A DNA stretch of 64,000 nt from Caulobacteraceae bacterium (GTDB lineage Bacteria > Pseudomonadota > Alphaproteobacteria > Caulobacterales > Caulobacteraceae). Position numbers and translations under genes: made by a program. The notes under the pieces were generated by a model. That model saw only the letters and a list, made by a program, of their open reading frames with translations, was not told the origin of the DNA and made no database searches. The DNA is taken from contig CANESI010000001.1 in the NCBI GenBank assembly GCA_947441065.1, positions 124,001 to 188,000 of the forward strand. The letters run 5' to 3'. Positions 15,736 to 24,337 of this stretch are shown here, piece after piece. Numbering within the stretch: position 1 is the stretch's first letter; each line of letters starts with the position of its first letter.

Positions 15736-16401
15736 ATGCGCGCGGTCCCTGATGAGTTGGCCAAGCGCATCGAAAGCGGCTCGGCATGCCTTTGTCACGT
15801 CTGGATCTTGACCCGCAAGGACGGCGTCAAGCTGGGCTTTACCGACCATGATCAGGACCTGACCGTGGCGGGTGTCCTGTGCCGCGCGGCTAGCGGTTGG
15901 AGCGGAGGGGTGGCCCATAGCGCGCTCGGCTTTGCGCCGGGGTCCCTCGCCGCCGAGGGGGCGCTCGATAGCGATGCCATTACGGAGGCTGATATTGCCG
16001 CCGGGCTCTATGATGAAGCGCGTGTGGAGCAGCGCCGGGTGGACTGGACGGCACCAGATCTCGAGGTCCTAATCTGGCGCGGCGTCATTGCGCGGCTGGT
16101 GCGCGAGGGCGAGCATTTTATCGCTGAGATCGAAGGGCCCTTGGCGGCGCTGGACCGTGTGGTGGGCCGAACCTTTGGGCGGCTTTGCGACGCGGATCTC
16201 GGGGACAATCGCTGCCGCGCGGTGGTGAGCCTTGGTCAAGATGGCGCAAGGCCGACCTGTGATAAGCGTTACAGCACCTGTCAGACCCAGTTTTCCAATG
16301 GCGTGAACTTCCAAGGTTTCCCCCATATTCCGGGCGATGATTTCCTGACCCTCTATCCGGGGGAGGGGGCGCGCCATGACGGCGGCTCTCGGCGCGCGTG
16401 A
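15736..16401 (+). CDS. GTA gp13, baseplate hub protein (DUF2163), internally shortened
   Basis: 221 residues. The N-terminal part is a normal DUF2163 domain: CHVWILTRKDGVKLGFTDHD, GFAPGSLAAEGAL, AGLYDEARVEQRRVDW and FIAEIEGPLAALDRVVGRTFG. The C-terminal part keeps CDKRYSTCQTQF and NFQGFPHIPGDDFL. Family members are usually around 270-300 residues, with an extra stretch between the two cysteine pairs; here only about 14 residues separate them. The four cysteines (C-x8-C, then C-x6-C) remain, and in phage lambda gpL such cysteines hold an Fe-S cluster. Both halves are in frame, so the gene need not be broken. GTGA overlap with gp14. Confidence 0.88.
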   Translation: MRAVPDELAKRIESGSACLCHVWILTRKDGVKLGFTDHDQDLTVAGVLCRAASGWSGGVAHSALGFAPGSLAAEGALDSDAITEADIAAGLYDEARVEQRRVDWTAPDLEVLIWRGVIARLVREGEHFIAEIEGPLAALDRVVGRTFGRLCDADLGDNRCRAVVSLGQDGARPTCDKRYSTCQTQFSNGVNFQGFPHIPGDDFLTLYPGEGARHDGGSRRA

Positions 16402-16895
16402 GCCCGGCCTTGAGACCCCCCTTGCGCCCCCCCTTGCGGCCCTTGCTAAGGGCCGAGATCGTGGCGGCGGCGCGGGGCTGGATCGGAACGCCCTATCAGC
16501 ATCAGGCCAGCCTAAAGGGGGCGGGCTGCGACTGTCTGGGCCTTTTGCGCGGGGTCTGGCGCGATCTCTATGGGTTTGAGCCCGAACCGCCGCCGCCCTA
16601 CCGCTCCGATTGGGCCGAGCTTGGACCGGACGAGCCTCTGCTATTGGCCGCCCAGCGTCATTTTGTTCGCGCTCCCGATCAAGCGGTTCTCCTGCCCGGA
16701 GATCTGCTGCTCTTTCGGATGGCCCCAGAGGCGGTGACCAAACATTGCGCGCTGGTGTCTGTGGGCTCTGGCGGGTCGGACTATGGCCGGATCATCCACG
16801 CCTATTGGGGCCGCGCCGCTGTCGAAAGCTGGCTTGGGCCTTGGTGGCAAAGGCGGCTGGCGGCGCGTTTCTTCTTTCCCAATCTGAGGGACTGA
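16398..16895 (+). CDS. GTA gp14, NlpC/P60 family peptidase
   Basis: 165 residues from a GTG that overlaps the gp13 stop. After a proline/arginine-rich start (RPPLRPPLRPLLRAEIV) come the NlpC/P60 motifs: WIGTPYQHQASLKGAGCDCLGLL with the nucleophile Cys, PGDLLLFRM, KHCALVSVG with the catalytic His region, and RIIHAYWGRAAVESW. This is the phage tail NlpC family that probably cuts cell-wall peptides during DNA delivery. The proline-rich start is a tandem PLRPP repeat and may be variable. Confidence 0.92.
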   Translation: MSPALRPPLRPPLRPLLRAEIVAAARGWIGTPYQHQASLKGAGCDCLGLLRGVWRDLYGFEPEPPPPYRSDWAELGPDEPLLLAAQRHFVRAPDQAVLLPGDLLLFRMAPEAVTKHCALVSVGSGGSDYGRIIHAYWGRAAVESWLGPWWQRRLAARFFFPNLRD

Positions 16896-16896
16896 T

Positions 16897-19800
16897 ATGG
16901 CTCAACTTGTTCTCACCACCCTCGGCACGGCCCTTGGCGGTCCGCTCGGCGGGGCGATTGGCTCGGCCATTGGGGCCTCGATCGACAATGCCGCCCTGCA
17001 AAGTCTGTCGCCTGCCCGTCAGGTCGGGCCGCGTCTGACCCAAGTGCGCCTAACCTCTGTTTCTGAAGGGGCGCCGATTGCCGCCGTCTTTGGCCGGGCG
17101 CGGGTTTCGGGTCAGGTGATCTGGGCGGCGCAGTTCAAGGAGACCCGCAAGACCAGCGGCGGCGGTAAGGGCAGTCCACGCACCCAGTCCTATAGCTTCA
17201 GCCTGTCCTTCGCGGTAGCCCTGTGCGAGGGGCCGATTGATGGCTTGGGTCGGGTCTGGGCCGATGGGCAGCCGCTGGACCTGACCGGGGCGGTCATGCG
17301 GCTCTATCGCGGCGAGGCCGATCAGGCCCCCGATCCCTTGATCGAGGCGGTCGAGGGGCAGGCCCCTGCCTATCGCGGCCTGGCCTATGTGGTGTTCGAA
17401 GACCTGCCCTTGGCCGCCTATGGCAACCGCCCGCCGCAGCTCAGCTTTGAGGTCATGCGCCGGGTGACGCCCAGCAATGGTCCAGCACTGGAGGATAGGC
17501 TGCAAGGGGTCTGCATGATCCCCGGAGCGGGCGAGTTTGTCTATGCGACCAGCCCCGTCTTTCGCCGTCAGAGCCTGACCCGCACCGTTTCAGAGACGGT
17601 GAACAATAGCGATGGCCGTCCGGATTTTTTGGTGTCGCTGGATCATCTGCAGGCGCAGCTTCCCAAGGTTAAATCGGTGATGTTGGTGGTCTCTTGGTTC
17701 GGCACGGACCTGCGCTGCGGCTCCTGCCAAATCCTGCCAGGGGTCGAGCGGCGGGACCGGGTGACCGAGCCGGTTAGCTGGACCGTCGCGGGCTTGGATC
17801 GGGCCTCTGCTCACCTGATCTCGACCCACGAGGGTGGCCCAGCCTATGGCGGAACGCCAACCGACGCTTCCGTTCTCGAGGCCATCCTTGAGCTTAAGGC
17901 CAGAGGCTACAAGGTCGGGCTCTACCCCTTCATCCTGATGGATGTCCCGGCCAACTCTAGCCTGCCCGATCCCTATGGCGCAGCGCAGCAGGGGGCCTAT
18001 CCTTGGCGCGGGCGGATCACCTGTCATCCGGCGCCCGGTCTTAGCGGTTCGGTGGATGGGACGTCTGCGGCCACATCGCAGGTTCAGAGTTTTTTCGGTC
18101 CGGGCGCTGGGGATTTGGGTTTGCGCCGGATGGTGCTTCACTATGCCAATCTGGTCGAGCAGGCCGGGGGCGTGGATACGTTTCTGATTGGTTCAGAATT
18201 GCGCGGCGTGACCCAGGTGCGCGGCGCGGGGGGAACCTATCCTGCCGTCGAGGCTCTTCGCACTCTGGCCCAAGAGGTTCGCACCATTGTCGGGGCAAGA
18301 ACGGCCCTGTCCTATGCCGCCGACTGGAGCGAATATTATGGTCATCAGCCGCAGGATGGATCAGGCGAGGTGCGGTTTCATCTCGACCCGCTTTGGGCTG
18401 ACCCGGCCATCAGCTTTGTCGGTATCGACTGGTACGCGCCCATGGCCGATTGGCGTGATGGGGAGGAGCATCTGGACCATTTGGCGGGCTATGGCGGGCC
18501 GACGGACCCGGCCTATCTGGCGGCCAATATGTTCGGCGGCGAGGGGGCGGACTGGTACTATGCCAGTGACGCAGACCGCGTGGCCCAGAGGCGAAGGCCC
18601 ATCACCGACGGGGCCTATGGCGAGCCTTGGATCTATGCTCCAAAGGCCCTGAAAAGCTGGTGGAGTAAGGCGCATTATGACCGCCCGCGAGGGGTCAGGT
18701 TGGCCAGCCCGACCGCATGGGTGCCGCAGTCCAAGCCGGTGCGGCTGATCGAGTTTGGCTGTCCCGCCGTCGATAAGGGGGCCAACAGTCCCAACCTCTT
18801 TGTCGATGCCAAGAGCGCCGAAAGCGCCCTGCCGCCCTTTTCCAATGGGGCGCGCGATGATCTGGGGCAAAGGCGCGCCATTGAGGCGGTGCTCAGCGCC
18901 TTTGCCGATCCGGTGAACAATCCCTCATCATCGGTCTATGGCGGGCCGATGGTGGCGTCCGACAGCCTGCATGTCTGGTGTTGGGACGCGCGGCCCTATC
19001 CTGACTTTCCCGCGCGGGCCTCGCTTTGGGCCGATGCGGTCAACTGGGCGCGGGGGCATTGGCTGAACGGGCGAGCCGGGGCCATGACCTTGCCGGACCT
19101 CGCCATGGCCCTGACCGCACGCGGCGGCGTGGATGTGCGGATCGAAGGGGTGAAGGGCCTGATCAGCGGCTATGTGGTCGAGCGCCCCATGCGGCTTCGC
19201 GACGCCTTGGAGCCCCTGTCTGTGGCCTATGGGTTTGAGGGGGGCGAACGTCACGGTCAGGTGACCTTGATCGCCCGCGAGGGCCAACCCATCCGCCGCC
19301 TGACCGCCTCTGATCTCGCCAGCGTCGAGGGGGCGATGGGGCTGGGTAAGATCACACGCGATCTGGAGCCGGTGGTCGATCAGGTCCGCGCCCGCTTTAT
19401 CGACGAACGGGCCGACTATCAGGTCGGGGCGGTGCTCTATCGGCGCGACCCTTCAAGCGGGACCGGCTCGAGCGATATGGACCTGCCGATGGTGATTTCG
19501 GAGGCGGTAGCGCTTAAGACTGCGCGCCGCCTTCTGGCCAATCTCGAGGCCGACCGCGATCATCTGACCGTGCCGGTCGGGCCTCTGCTGTCGCTAAGGG
19601 CCGAGGCGGGGGATGTGGTCGAGGTCGAGGGTTTTGAGGGGACTTGGCGGGTGATCCGCGTCAATGGCGACGAGCAGCCCAGCCTAGCTCTGACACGGGT
19701 TGCCGCCTTCGAGGATGATCTGGCCCTTGACGACACGCCTTGGCAGGTCTCTGCGCCTCTGCAGCGTACCGCCCCTCCGATCTTTCACCTGCTCGACCTG

Positions 19801-20706
19801 CCGCCGCTGAACGGGCAGGAATCTGACGTTCGTCCCATCGCCGCTGTCGCCGGAGAGCCTTGGCGCAGGATGGAGCTTTGGGCGGGGCCCAGCGCTCAGG
19901 CCCTGATCTCGCGGGGCTTGGTTGACCGTGCCGCAACCCTTGGTCAGACCCTCACAGCCCTGCCGCGCGGTCCCCTGCACCGGATCGATCGTGCCGCGCG
20001 CCTATCGGTCCAGATCGAGGGTGAGGCCTTAGAGAGCCGAAGCCTGATTGAGGTCTTGGCCGGGGCCAATAGCTTGGCCGTGCAAAGTGCAAGCGGCGAC
20101 TGGGAGATCGTGCAATTTCTCAATGCGACCTTGGTGGGAGCCTCTCACTATGTCCTGTCAGGCCTCATGCGAGGGCAGGGGGGCAGCGATGGGGCCATGG
20201 CCGATCTGACCCCGGCTGGGGCGGCGGTGGTGGCCCTGTCATCGGACCTGCCGCGTGTGGGCCTGTCGCGGTCAGAGCGTGGCCTGCCGCTGGTTTGGCG
20301 CGCGGCCTTGGCTGGAGGTCCAGCCTCTGGTGAGGCCATGAGCGAGGTGGCCTTTACGTGGCAGGGCCTGGCCGAGCGTCCTTGGTCGCCCTGTCATCTT
20401 CGGATCAGTCCGGGTCCCTTGGGCGGGGTGCAGATTCGATGGACGCGGCGCACGCGGATTGGCGGGGATGATTGGGGATCGGCTGAGGTGCCCTTGTCTG
20501 AGGCCCGAGAGGTCTATCGGGTGGAGGTGATCAACGGGGATACGGTGCAGCGAACCCTCGAGGTCAATCAGACCGAGTGGCTCTATAGCACGGCGGATCA
20601 GTCAGCAGATTTCGCGGCCAATGAACGGTCCCTGATCCAAATCCGTGTGTCTCAGGGCTCAGACAGCTATGGGTGGGGTGTTCCGACGCAGGCCAGTCTG
20701 TTGTAA
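16897..20706 (+). CDS. GTA gp15, tail tip / host specificity protein with TIM-barrel-like domain
   Basis: 1269 residues. The N-terminus is glycine-rich and hydrophobic (LTTLGTALGGPLGGAIGSAIGAS). Residues about 60-210 form a tail domain (FGRARVSGQVIWAAQFKET, FSLSFAVALCEGPI). A glycoside-hydrolase-like TIM barrel of the GTA type covers roughly 240-600, with ISFVGIDWYAPMADWR and WWSKAHYDRPRGVR. The segment KPVRLIEFGCPAVDKGANSPNLF is nearly invariant in the family. A phage-tail-3 part and a beta-rich C-terminus follow. Length is close to the R. capsulatus protein, so it appears intact. It is the largest GTA protein and likely forms the tip that contacts recipient cells. Confidence 0.93.
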   Translation: MAQLVLTTLGTALGGPLGGAIGSAIGASIDNAALQSLSPARQVGPRLTQVRLTSVSEGAPIAAVFGRARVSGQVIWAAQFKETRKTSGGGKGSPRTQSYSFSLSFAVALCEGPIDGLGRVWADGQPLDLTGAVMRLYRGEADQAPDPLIEAVEGQAPAYRGLAYVVFEDLPLAAYGNRPPQLSFEVMRRVTPSNGPALEDRLQGVCMIPGAGEFVYATSPVFRRQSLTRTVSETVNNSDGRPDFLVSLDHLQAQLPKVKSVMLVVSWFGTDLRCGSCQILPGVERRDRVTEPVSWTVAGLDRASAHLISTHEGGPAYGGTPTDASVLEAILELKARGYKVGLYPFILMDVPANSSLPDPYGAAQQGAYPWRGRITCHPAPGLSGSVDGTSAATSQVQSFFGPGAGDLGLRRMVLHYANLVEQAGGVDTFLIGSELRGVTQVRGAGGTYPAVEALRTLAQEVRTIVGARTALSYAADWSEYYGHQPQDGSGEVRFHLDPLWADPAISFVGIDWYAPMADWRDGEEHLDHLAGYGGPTDPAYLAANMFGGEGADWYYASDADRVAQRRRPITDGAYGEPWIYAPKALKSWWSKAHYDRPRGVRLASPTAWVPQSKPVRLIEFGCPAVDKGANSPNLFVDAKSAESALPPFSNGARDDLGQRRAIEAVLSAFADPVNNPSSSVYGGPMVASDSLHVWCWDARPYPDFPARASLWADAVNWARGHWLNGRAGAMTLPDLAMALTARGGVDVRIEGVKGLISGYVVERPMRLRDALEPLSVAYGFEGGERHGQVTLIAREGQPIRRLTASDLASVEGAMGLGKITRDLEPVVDQVRARFIDERADYQVGAVLYRRDPSSGTGSSDMDLPMVISEAVALKTARRLLANLEADRDHLTVPVGPLLSLRAEAGDVVEVEGFEGTWRVIRVNGDEQPSLALTRVAAFEDDLALDDTPWQVSAPLQRTAPPIFHLLDLPPLNGQESDVRPIAAVAGEPWRRMELWAGPSAQALISRGLVDRAATLGQTLTALPRGPLHRIDRAARLSVQIEGEALESRSLIEVLAGANSLAVQSASGDWEIVQFLNATLVGASHYVLSGLMRGQGGSDGAMADLTPAGAAVVALSSDLPRVGLSRSERGLPLVWRAALAGGPASGEAMSEVAFTWQGLAERPWSPCHLRISPGPLGGVQIRWTRRTRIGGDDWGSAEVPLSEAREVYRVEVINGDTVQRTLEVNQTEWLYSTADQSADFAANERSLIQIRVSQGSDSYGWGVPTQASLL

Positions 20707-20784
20707 ATTTATCACTAATGACTTGCGCATGGCCGGGAATGGCTTAACTGAGGCAAGCAGTTTTGTTGAATCGAGGCCTTTCCC

Positions 20785-21711
20785 TTGGCGCAGGATCCCT
20801 ATCTGGAACTTGGTGTGTCGCGCTCAGCCACGACGAGCGAGATCAGGCGTGCCTTTCACAAGCTCGCCAAACAACATCACCCTGACCAAAATCCCGGCAA
20901 TAAGGCGTCGGAAGAGCGGTTCAAGCGTGTCTCCGCCGCCTTTGACATCATCGGTGACGAGGCCAAGCGCAAGAAGTTCGATGCTGGTCAGATCGATGCC
21001 GACGGACGCGAGTCGATGCGCGGCTATGGCGGCGGCGCTGGACCGGGCGGGCGAGGCCAAGCGGGCGGCGGCTTTGGCGGGGCTCAGTTTGACGGTGTCG
21101 ATCTAAACGACATCTTTGGCGACATGTTTGGATCGCGCGGTGGCCGCGGCGGCGGCGGCTTCGGCAATGGTGGCCCCTTTGCTGCCAAGGGCGCGGATGT
21201 ACGCGCCAAGCTCGATATTGATCTGGAAGACGCCATTTTTGGCGGTAAGAAGCGCATTGCCTTTGGCGACGGCAAGACCATCGATGCCTCCATCCCAGTT
21301 GGCGCGGTCGACGGCCAGACCATCCGCTTGCGCGGCCAAGGGACTGCCGGTCGCGGAGGGCCAGGCGACGCCCTCATCGAACTGACCATCCGGCCCCATC
21401 CTCTCTTTCGCCGCGAGGGCGATAGTCTGGTCATGGACCTGCCCGTCAGTGTTCCAGATGCGGTTCTGGGTGCCAAGGTTCAGGCCCAGACGCCCGATGG
21501 TCCTGTCACCCTGACCGTACCGCGCGGTGCCAATTCTGGGGCCTTGCTCAGGCTCAAGGGCCGAGGCCTGTCTGACGTCCGTGGTAATCGCGGCGATCTG
21601 CTGGCCAAGTTGGTGGTGACCTTACCCGAAAAACCGGACGCTGAACTCGAACGGTTTGCCGAGGCTTGGCGCAAGGATCGGCCCTATCAGCCTGCCAAAC
21701 GCCGCACCTAG
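20785..21711 (+). CDS. DnaJ/CbpA-type J-domain co-chaperone
   Basis: 308 residues from a TTG with GAGG eight bases upstream; no better start exists. The J domain occupies residues 1-~65 with HPD at 32-34 (KQHHPDQNPGNK). A glycine-rich linker follows (GYGGGAGPGGRGQAGGGFGG ...). The protein then goes directly to the C-terminal substrate-binding domain (VRAKLDIDLEDAIFGGKK, PVGAVDGQTIRLRGQG, RRGRGLS-like GRGLSDVRGNRGDLLAKLVV). There is no CxxCxGxG zinc region, so it is a class B (CbpA-like) partner of DnaK. It is the first gene after the GTA cluster on the same strand, with a 78-base spacer. Confidence 0.92.
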   Translation: MAQDPYLELGVSRSATTSEIRRAFHKLAKQHHPDQNPGNKASEERFKRVSAAFDIIGDEAKRKKFDAGQIDADGRESMRGYGGGAGPGGRGQAGGGFGGAQFDGVDLNDIFGDMFGSRGGRGGGGFGNGGPFAAKGADVRAKLDIDLEDAIFGGKKRIAFGDGKTIDASIPVGAVDGQTIRLRGQGTAGRGGPGDALIELTIRPHPLFRREGDSLVMDLPVSVPDAVLGAKVQAQTPDGPVTLTVPRGANSGALLRLKGRGLSDVRGNRGDLLAKLVVTLPEKPDAELERFAEAWRKDRPYQPAKRRT

Positions 21712-21721
21712 TCTGTGTAGT

Positions 21722-21740
21722 CTATTCAGGTCCTATTCAG
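21722..21740. promoter_or_regulatory. Direct repeat with 11-base period upstream of the PepSY/two-component operon
   Basis: CTATTCAG occurs at 21722-21729 and again at 21733-21740, exactly one helical turn apart and 25 bases before the first ATG. OmpR/PhoP-class regulators bind tandem half-sites with an 11-base period. The operon behind it encodes such a regulator, so autoregulation is plausible. The half-site is not the enterobacterial PhoP box. Confidence 0.5.
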
Positions 21741-21764
21741 CCATCAGGGCCTAGGGTCGTTCTC

Positions 21765-22154
21765 ATGAACCGGATGTCATCGCCTCTGTTGGTCCTTTTT
21801 GCGGTCGCCGCCGTCATAGCGGTGCCAAGCGCAGCCTCGGCCCGTCCGCATGGACTGGCGGATGCAGCGATGGGGGTCATGATGGCTGCGGCTGCTCCAG
21901 ACTCGCTTGGGGCCGGTTGGCGCCAACAGCAGGGTGAGGCGCGTGAGGCGGTTCAGTCTGGCCGCGCCATTCCTCTTGGCCGCGTCATGGAACAGATTCG
22001 CCGCCGCACGCCGGGCCGTCCCCTCGATGCCGGGATGGAGCAATCGGGCAGCCGCCCTGTCTATCGCGTGCGCTGGGCAGCGGAGGACGGCCGACGGATT
22101 GACTATATTGTCGATGCAGAAACCGGTTCCATCCTTCGGGCTGATGGAGAATAG
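21765..22154 (+). CDS. Secreted PepSY-domain protein
   Basis: 129 residues from ATG 21765. Residues 1-~27 are a signal peptide (MSSPLLVLFAVAAVIAVPSAASA). After a spacer, the PepSY fold is visible: GRAIPLGRVMEQIRRRTPG, PVYRVRWAAEDGRRIDYIVDAETGSIL. PepSY proteins are periplasmic, often thought to inhibit proteases or modulate sensor kinases. The gene lies three bases before a PhoP-like response regulator and its kinase. This is a common arrangement in which the PepSY protein may influence the sensor. Confidence 0.85.
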   Translation: MNRMSSPLLVLFAVAAVIAVPSAASARPHGLADAAMGVMMAAAAPDSLGAGWRQQQGEAREAVQSGRAIPLGRVMEQIRRRTPGRPLDAGMEQSGSRPVYRVRWAAEDGRRIDYIVDAETGSILRADGE

Positions 22155-22157
22155 ACC

Positions 22158-22829
22158 ATGCGGATCTTGCTCGCCGAAGATGACAAGGACCTGTCGCGCC
22201 AGCTGAAAATGGCCCTCGCCGATGCGGGCTATGTGGTCGATCATGCCCCGGATGGGGAAGAGGCCCATTATCTGGGGGCCAATGAGCCCTATGATGCGGT
22301 GATCCTCGATCTGGGCCTGCCCAAGATCGATGGGGTGTCGGTGTTGGAGCGCTGGCGCCGTGAGGGCATGGCTGTGCCGGTCCTGATCCTCACTGCCCGC
22401 AGTGCCTGGAGCGAAAAGGTGGCGGGGTTTGACGCCGGCGCCGATGACTATCTGACCAAGCCCTTTCATACAGAGGAACTTTTGGCGCGGCTGCGGGCCT
22501 TGCTGCGGCGCACGGCAGGCCATGCCACAGCGACACTCCAGAGCGGTGCCCTGAGGCTGGACCCAAGGGCGGCGCGGGCGTCGGTGGATGGAGAGCCTTT
22601 GCGGCTGACCTCGCTGGAATATCGGCTGCTGCACTATGTCTTGATGCATCAGGGCCGGGTGATCAGCCGCACCGAACTGGTCGAGCATCTCTATGATCAG
22701 GATTTTGATCGGGATTCCAATACGATTGAGGTCTTTATCGGCCGCCTGCGCAAGAAGATCGGACCGGATCGGATCGAGACGGTCCGGGGGCTGGGCTATC
22801 GTATTGTTCCCCTCGCCGGTGAGGCCTAG
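22158..22829 (+). CDS. OmpR/PhoP-family response regulator
   Basis: 223 residues. The receiver domain has the acidic pair D8/D9, phospho-acceptor D51 (VILDLGLP), the T of LILTARS and K of LTKPFH. The winged-helix output has SLEYRLLHYVLMHQGRVISRTELVEHLYDQ and NTIEVFIGRLRKKIG, ending GLGYRIVPLA. Sequence style is close to PhoP/QseB. It forms an operon with the PepSY gene (3-base gap) and the histidine kinase (5-base gap). The direct repeat at 21722-21740 may be its own target. Confidence 0.93.
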   Translation: MRILLAEDDKDLSRQLKMALADAGYVVDHAPDGEEAHYLGANEPYDAVILDLGLPKIDGVSVLERWRREGMAVPVLILTARSAWSEKVAGFDAGADDYLTKPFHTEELLARLRALLRRTAGHATATLQSGALRLDPRAARASVDGEPLRLTSLEYRLLHYVLMHQGRVISRTELVEHLYDQDFDRDSNTIEVFIGRLRKKIGPDRIETVRGLGYRIVPLAGEA

Positions 22830-22834
22830 GGCCT

Positions 22835-24238
22835 ATGAGTTTGCGCACTCAGCGCCGCCCCTCTCTGGTCCGCCGATTGGTGCTTTTGGCTTCGGTCTGG
22901 AGCTTGGTGGCTCTGGTTGTGACCGGACTGGTTCTGACCGCCCTCTTTCAGCAAGCGGCCTTGAGCCGCTTTGATCAGGGGCTCAATGATGTGGTGCAGG
23001 GGCTCTATTCGGGATCCAGCGTCGAGGCCGATGGCCGGGTTGCCGCTCCGCCGATCACGGATGTCCGGTCCTTGCGCGCCTATTCGGGTCGCTATTGGCA
23101 GGTCGCAGAACCCAGTTCTGGTGGTCGGCTAACCGCCCTGATCCGGTCGCGCAGTCTTTTTGATGCTGAGTTAAAGGTCCCCGATGGGTTCTTGACGCGT
23201 CTTCAGAAGAGCCCGGGTACGGTGGTCTATGATGATACGCGTGGTCCCGATGGAGAGGTCCTGCGCATCGGAGGCCTGTTGTCGCGCTTACCGGGACGGA
23301 CCGTGCCGGTGGTGTTCTTGGCTGCAGAGGATCGCTCGCCCGTTGATCGGGATGCGCGGCGCTTTGCCGTGGTGACCCTTGCTGCGCTTCTGCTCCTCGG
23401 CATTGGTTTGATTGCCGCGGTGGTTTTGCAGGTCCGTATTGGCTTGCGGCCCCTGTTTGAGCTGCGAGGGGAAATTGCCGAGATCCGCGCCGGTAAGACT
23501 GATCGTCTGTCCAAGGACTATCCCACTGAACTGTCACCGGTCGCCGATGAACTCAATGGCCTTCTGGCCCATAATCAAGAGGTGGTCGAGCGCCAACGAA
23601 CCCATGTTGGCAACCTGGCCCATGCCTTAAAGACCCCCCTGTCGGTCATCCAAGCCGAAGCCGAACGCTATCCTGGCCCCTTGGCCGACCTCGTTCAAAG
23701 GCAGGCGGACACTATGCGAGAACAGGTCGAGCATCACCTGCGCCGCGCACGGGCCGCTGCGCGCTCGCAAGGTAGCGGCGAGCGCACCTTTGTTGAACCT
23801 GTAGTTGATGAATTATCTCGCGCGCTCGAAAGTATTTTTGGTCACAAAAAGGTTGAAATTGACTGGATCTGCCCGCCGGAGCTTATCTTTCTAGGTGAGC
23901 GGCAAGATTTAATGGAGATGGTCGGTAATCTTCTAGAAAATGCCTGCAAATGGAGCCGCGGCTATGTCCGGGTCAGTTGCCGCGCAGAAAGCCCTGGCCG
24001 GTTGATCATTACCGTCGAAGATAATGGTGTCGGCCTTCCCATCGAGCGCCAAAATGAGATGTTAAAACGGGGGGTTAGGCTCGACGAAACCTCACCGGGG
24101 TCTGGTCTCGGGCTATCGATTGTTGATGAATTGGCGCGCGCTTACGGCGGAACCATGACGCTTTTTTCGTCAGATCTGAAAGGCTTGGGCGTCGTGCTCG
24201 TGCTTCCCGCGCTCAGTTTGAGCACTAGGTTTCGATAG
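22835..24238 (+). CDS. PhoQ-type sensor histidine kinase
   Basis: 467 residues. Two membrane helices (about residues 14-38 and 175-200) enclose a ~135-residue periplasmic sensor region, followed by a HAMP segment (LRPLFELRGEIAEIRAGKT). The phospho-acceptor His is in NLAHALKTPLSVIQAEAERY. The ATPase part has the N box (LLENACKWS), G1 (EDNGVGLP) and G2 (GSGLGLSIVDELA). A change to more A/T-rich codons begins near base 23800, inside the gene between the dimerisation and ATPase parts, and continues into the next gene. The protein is nonetheless complete. Confidence 0.92.
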   Translation: MSLRTQRRPSLVRRLVLLASVWSLVALVVTGLVLTALFQQAALSRFDQGLNDVVQGLYSGSSVEADGRVAAPPITDVRSLRAYSGRYWQVAEPSSGGRLTALIRSRSLFDAELKVPDGFLTRLQKSPGTVVYDDTRGPDGEVLRIGGLLSRLPGRTVPVVFLAAEDRSPVDRDARRFAVVTLAALLLLGIGLIAAVVLQVRIGLRPLFELRGEIAEIRAGKTDRLSKDYPTELSPVADELNGLLAHNQEVVERQRTHVGNLAHALKTPLSVIQAEAERYPGPLADLVQRQADTMREQVEHHLRRARAAARSQGSGERTFVEPVVDELSRALESIFGHKKVEIDWICPPELIFLGERQDLMEMVGNLLENACKWSRGYVRVSCRAESPGRLIITVEDNGVGLPIERQNEMLKRGVRLDETSPGSGLGLSIVDELARAYGGTMTLFSSDLKGLGVVLVLPALSLSTRFR

Positions 24239-24262
24239 TTAAGAATATTTCCTTGAAATTAA

Positions 24263-24282
24263 TAAACCTGACAGTAAACCTG
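24263..24282. promoter_or_regulatory. 8-base direct repeat upstream of the unknown 448-residue gene
   Basis: TAAACCTG is found at 24263-24270 and 24275-24282 (12-base period), within the A/T-rich 99-base gap before the next gene. It may be a regulator site or chance. No clear sigma-70 boxes can be assigned. Confidence 0.3.
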
Positions 24283-24337
24283 CCGTTAGTGATGTTGGCG
24301 TGCGGGGGGCTTCGCGCCCATCGCGTAGGAAAATTGG

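Larger units (their letters stand above)
7467..20706 (+). mobile_element. Gene transfer agent (GTA) structural gene cluster, gp1 to gp15
   Basis: Sixteen consecutive same-strand genes follow the order known from Rhodobacter capsulatus GTA: small terminase candidate, large terminase, portal, gp3.5, protease, capsid, head-tail connectors gp6-gp8, tail tube gp9, gp10, gp10.1, tape measure gp11, gp12, hub gp13, NlpC/P60 gp14 and tip protein gp15. Most neighbours overlap by 1-4 bases. There is no integrase, replication, repressor or lysis gene, which distinguishes it from an inducible prophage. Base composition matches the flanks, as expected for a domesticated, vertically inherited element. Production would need lysis and regulatory genes elsewhere. 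Confidence 0.93.

Noticed and set aside
14673-15770. 365-codon minus-strand frame across gp11-gp12
   Set aside because: It is antisense to conserved GTA genes, has unusual His/Arg/Gly-rich composition and no ribosome site.
7467-20706. Inducible prophage
   Set aside because: No integrase, repressor, replication or lysis gene and no attachment sites; gene order is that of a GTA.
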